Shown here piece by piece: positions 59,830 through 64,000 of a DNA stretch of 64,000 nt; the stretch's first letter is position 1, and each line of letters opens with the position of its first letter. The stretch spans positions 1,886,288 to 1,950,287 of the forward strand of contig NW_020194555.1 of the NCBI RefSeq assembly GCF_002865645.1. The letters run 5' to 3'. Both the position numbers and the translations under genes were made by a program. Source of the stretch: Hyaloscypha bicolor E. Lineage: Eukaryota > Ascomycota > Leotiomycetes > Helotiales > Hyaloscyphaceae. The notes under the pieces are model-generated. The model was not told the origin of the DNA, did not search any database, and was given only the letters and a program-made list of their open reading frames with translations.

Positions 59830-61180
59830 AAGATTAGATATACTAGAAAAGAAAGCACCTTTTACTTAGTGGCTAGCTGCTATTACTAGGAAAATTACTA
59901 TAACTATATATAGAAGTATATTAATGCTTATAAAGTTTATTAGTATAAGAATAAAAAAAGACAAGAAGAAGCTCTATATCTAATAAAAGCTATATTTCTT
60001 TTTTATTATATTAGGATTAATGTAATTAAATTACTAGATTATAAAGGATATAACTTATTAGTTATTACTAGAGATAACTTCTTAGGATAGGTTAAAGCTA
60101 GACCTTTAAAAAGCCTAACTAGTAAGAAGATTACTAAGTTTATTTAGGAAGAAATTATTTATAAATATAGTTTATTTAGATAGCTTAAGGTAAATAGCAG
60201 ATTGAAATTTAAAGAAGTAGTAATTCAGGAATTTAATAAGCTAGGAATTAATAAAATCATTATTTTGGCCTATAATTTTAAAGGAAATAGCATAATTAAA
60301 AGAGGGCATTAACTAATTATTTAAGTACTTATTATACTCACAATAGGTAGAAAGAAGCCTTGGGTAGATTTATTACTATATATTCTATTTACTAACCGAG
60401 TTACTATATATGAACCGACTAGATTTACTTTCTTTTATATAGTCTATAGTAGGGAAGCTATATTATCTATAGAAATATGCTTTCTAACCTAGAGAATACT
60501 TGGGTAAGATAAAGTTTATAATAGAGAAATACTTCTAGAAATATATATAAAGCAAATATAGATAAGAAATAAAGATATTAAAAAAGCTAGAATAAAGAAA
60601 AACAGATAATACTAAGAGAGAAAAAAGTAATTTAATACTACTTACCAGATTTATATAAAGCCTATTTCTAAAAAGAATCTGGTTCTCATATATAATATTA
60701 AATTAATAGATTAAGACAAGTCAAGAAATATAAAGCTATTATATTACTAGCTTGGCCCGTATAGAGTAAGGTATACAGATTAACTAAAAGAATACTATAT
60801 ACTAGAAGAGCTTAATAATATTATACTTTAAAGAATATATGCCAGGAATTAATTTAAGTAGTTTATTAAAAGAGATAGATTCTGGTACTTCCCTAAAAAC
60901 AAAGTTAATAACGAGTATATATCTATAAATAAGCGTTTTAAGACAGATATAGAACTAGAAAAGAAAGTAGTTATAAAGTACTATAAGCGAAATAGTACTT
61001 AGGAGATCGAGAAAGCTACTGGTATTATTATATATATTCCAGAGTTACCGGAATTAAAGAGAGCGAAATATGTTTCCTTTATAGAGAACTAGAAGGAAGT
61101 ATCTAATAATAGGAACTTTTCTTAACCTAAAGTAAAGCTTATTACCTTTAATTCTTTATATATCTTTTATTTCTTTCTCC
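59830..61180 (+). pseudogene. Ty3/gypsy-type integrase, decayed C-terminal part of pol
   Basis: One frame reads through the whole stretch with RIP-type stops only. Order: a degenerate zinc-binding region; the core with YNLLVITRDNFLG, KARPLKSLTSKKITKFI, FNKLGINKIIILAYNFKG, SIIKRGH, FTNRVTIYEPTRFTFFYIVY and REAILSIEICF; and a GPY module with KLLYY*LGPYRVRYTD and YILEELNN. This order is typical of Ty3/gypsy integrases of fungi, which insert element cDNA. Expected catalytic acids are lost: the second Asp is Asn in the KVNSR segment and the Glu before RGH is Lys. The 5' part of pol is absent because copy F abuts it. Confidence 0.8.
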
Positions 61181-63039
61181 TAACTATTATTTATAGCCTC
61201 TAGAGAATATTATTATCGGATTATTATTCTAGAAACCGGATAAGCTTTACTATTATTTATTTCTTACTATTATCTAATTATTACTACTAGATAGTATTCT
61301 ACTACTAGATCTTGGGAATTAAATATAAAGAATTTCTTTTAATATAAAAATAAATAGGGGGTCGAGAGGTTACCTTATAAACTCTTAATTCCGAACTATA
61401 GTAATAGATAGTAACTATATTTAGAATTAGGGTAAAAGAAAAAGAAAAGAAGAAACGTAGCCTTTTATATATGTCTTACTAAGATAGAGATCTTTTGGAA
61501 GCTTTACTTGCCTTTTTAACTAGCTACTCTTATAGCTTATACTAGTCTAAAGCTTGATTATAATATCTATAGATCTCGACTTTAACTTGAACTACTATTA
61601 TAAGTTTCCTTATAATACCCAAATAAACTTCCTAATTAGGAGTTATATATAGACGAAATAGCTAAACTAGAAGCCTTATAAAAGGAAAAGGAAACCTTAT
61701 TAAACCTAATAGTTATTTCCAAAGATACTTAATAATATGTAATTCTGGAAATCTATTAGATATTAGATAAACTAGATCTGCCTATTTAAAGCCTACTTTA
61801 TACTAGAAAACCCACTTCTTTTTTAATATAATTATGGCTATACTCAAGGCATATACTATAGCTACTTTAAAAGCATATACTAAGGCTTAGTTAGTATATT
61901 ATATATTCCTATTTCTATAGAGAACTTCTCTAGTATAGAACCTATTCTCTAATTATAATACCGTTTTATTACTAGAAACTAATTACTTTTTTAAAAAGCT
62001 AGTATAATTTGCTAATTCTTATTATTAATCTATTTCTTATTATTAAATATTATTTAAATAATTCCCATATCCTTAATACTAATTCGGAATACCTAATCTT
62101 TCTACGTTCTATATTAACTTTAATATTAACTATTCCAAACTCAATAATAATACTACAAATCCTATTTGTACTATTTTATAGTTCTCTTTTCCACATATTC
62201 TAAAGCATTTAATATTACTTTTATAAATATAGATATTACTTTAAAGTCCCAACTAACTAAATAGTTTTTATACTATATAAAGCCGACTTTAACGAGTACT
62301 AAACAAATATAATTAGCTTTCGGAAGAGATACGGATTAGTTTCGGAAGAAGTAATACCTTATTCTAAGTTATTCCTTAATCCTATTATTCTAATTCCTTT
62401 TCTATTAATACTTACTTTATGTTTTCCCTAATATTTTTAGTATAATTATATATCTTATCTTTTATATATTTCCTATATTATTTCCTTTCTTTTATACTAT
62501 TTTTTGAGTTAATAGGGATGTCTCTAAATAAATAGGAAGTCGGGGCATGCCTATATTATGAAATTTTCGTTATTTCCTTCTATATTCTAATACTTTAGAT
62601 ATTATTACTATATTTATATTTCTATTATATTACTTTCTTATTTCCCTATTATTACCGTTTAGTTTAACCTGCCTTAATTATTTCCTTAATTATATTCCCT
62701 TAGGTATATATAGTTATATTCTTTTCTATAGTAGAAGCCTAGCTCCACATTTTATCTTTTATAATTATTCCTAATTCATAACTATATTACCTCAAATATA
62801 CCTAATTATTACATCTATTTTCCCTATTATATATACTATTATTTTAGCTTTATTTTCTTGCTAGAAAGAAAAAAAAACTCGAATACACGTAATGTATTTA
62901 CGTGATTTAAGATTATTCCAATTTACTCTTTATTTTGAAATATGCTTAAAAGAAATCCTTATAATCTCGAGAACCTTTAATTCTATAACCTATAACTATT
63001 ATACTAATAATATCTTTATAACTTATTAAGAATAATAAA
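61181..63039. other. Decayed DNA after the integrase, possible LTR remains
   Basis: The integrase frame fades after about 61180. A GGGGGTCGAGAGGTTACC word at 61358-61375 stands out and could mark the end of pol or the start of an LTR, but no second copy exists in the window for comparison. An open frame at 62009-62203 is Leu/Ile-rich with no domain. The 160 bp before 63040 may be the leader of the next relic. Confidence 0.35.
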
Positions 63040-64000
63040 ATGGCCAAAGAATAGATTTCTTAAGTTAGTAAAGTATAGTAGCTAGTTCTTATAAGCCGCA
63101 GTATTATTAAAAGCCTATAGATTAATAGTATTAAAGTTTAGAGTATTAAAGAAGCTTAGGTAATTATAGAAGGCCTGCTAATACTAGAAAAGATAGCTAT
63201 AATTACTAAATTTAATATAAATGTCCTAGATAAGCTAAGTAGTATGTATAATGAGCTCTTAAAGTAAAAAACCTTTATTAGAGACGGAACTGGACTAGGA
63301 TTAACTAAGGAGGAGCTAAAGGACTACTAAGCTAATAATAGGGAATTCGAGAATATTATTAAAGGCATTTCTAAAAATAGATAAGAGAAGCTTAATAAGA
63401 TTAAGACTATAGTAAATAGTCTTAATACTAAGGGTTAGAATAAAATCGCACTATGTAGTAAAGCTTTTAGCTAATATGTTAATAATATCTATAATAATCT
63501 TGGTAAGAACATTTATAAGAAGTTATATTCTCTTTTTAAAACAAAAATTTTAGTATGCGAAGCTATTTAGTTAATTAATAAAGCTACTTTAGAGCGTATT
63601 AAGGATAAGAAGTATTAGAATACTAGTACATTTACTAAATTAGATATTACTAAGGTACTTAAGTATACTAAAGCTATTTCGGAATCTGGAGAATTAGAGT
63701 TTAAGCTACTATTAGCTAATAACCTTAAAGCTAGATAGTATATCTTTAATATTTCCGGAATTCTAATTAAGGGAGCTTATAATAATAAGCCTTTTCCTGC
63801 TTTCCGAGATAAGCCTAAAGAATAAGCCCCTATTATGATTTTAGCTTTGACTTAACCAGATCTAGCTAAGAAAAATGAAGCTAATTTAATAAAGCTTAGT
63901 AAGGAAACTACTAGAGAGAAAACTACTAGTAAGACTAGCGGAACTAGTATAACTAGATAAGAAGAACCTGGCAAGAATAGAGAGTAAGCTGAGCCTAAGA
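63040..64000 (+). pseudogene. Unidentified decayed reading frame, runs off the window
   Basis: From the ATG at 63040 (context AAAATGGCC) a single frame of about 320 codons stays readable, broken only by TAG/TAA. Recognisable stretches include LDKLSSMYNELLKQ, RDGTGLGLTKEELKDY, TKVLKYTKAISESGELEFKL and a Thr/Ser/Glu-rich end (SKETTREKTTSKTSGTS). Lys and Asn are abundant where Glu and Asp would fit, as expected from GAA and GAT turning into AAA and AAT. The helical, charged look would suit a gag-like or structural protein, but I do not recognise the family. It is truncated at the window edge. Confidence 0.5.

Overview
The window looks like a repeat-rich, gene-poor segment of a filamentous ascomycete genome (Pezizomycotina). 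The evidence is a heterokaryon-incompatibility (HET) gene and a HET pseudogene, a short fungal GT-AG intron, Tad-like LINEs with an RNase H domain, a Ty3/gypsy integrase, and pervasive C-to-T and G-to-A decay. In the decayed parts CpA and TpG are almost absent, TpA is very common, CpG and CpC survive, and premature stops are nearly all TAG or TAA. That is the pattern left by repeat-induced point mutation (RIP). I cannot name the species.

Layout. (1) 1-3000 is balanced in composition and carries the only convincing intact gene, a HET-domain gene on the minus strand (657-2633). (2) 3000-10070 is AT-rich and decayed. It holds a MADS-like relic, a small inverted-repeat element (4088-4356) and the C-terminal part of a fungal multicopy gene family. 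(3) 10500-18290 is a lightly mutated island of pseudogenes: a broken HET gene, an unidentified open stretch, a nearly full-length member of the same multicopy family and a scrap of a third, and a second family relic with a recognisable TATA box and intron. (4) 18290-32090 is heavily decayed. It includes a 3.0 kb segment bounded by inverted arrays of a 19-bp unit, a 15-bp minisatellite, and a less AT-rich 6 kb stretch whose coding content I could not resolve. (5) 32090-59830 is a pile-up of at least six Tad-like LINE copies in both orientations. One full-length copy (C, plus strand) sits inside another (B, minus strand), with a 16-bp target-site duplication and a 21-A tail. (6) 59830-64000 has a decayed Ty3/gypsy integrase and, at the edge, an unidentified decayed reading frame that runs off the window.

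How the parts relate. There is no operon-like pathway. The biology is a genome-defence scar: mobile elements inserted and nested, RIP then mutated the copies, and nearby duplicated genes became pseudogenes. The HET gene at 657-2633 is the only candidate for a working host function (non-self recognition between fungal individuals). Copy E of the LINE (51491-57466) is the least decayed and probably the most recent arrival. No tRNA, rRNA, CRISPR array or prokaryotic feature was seen.
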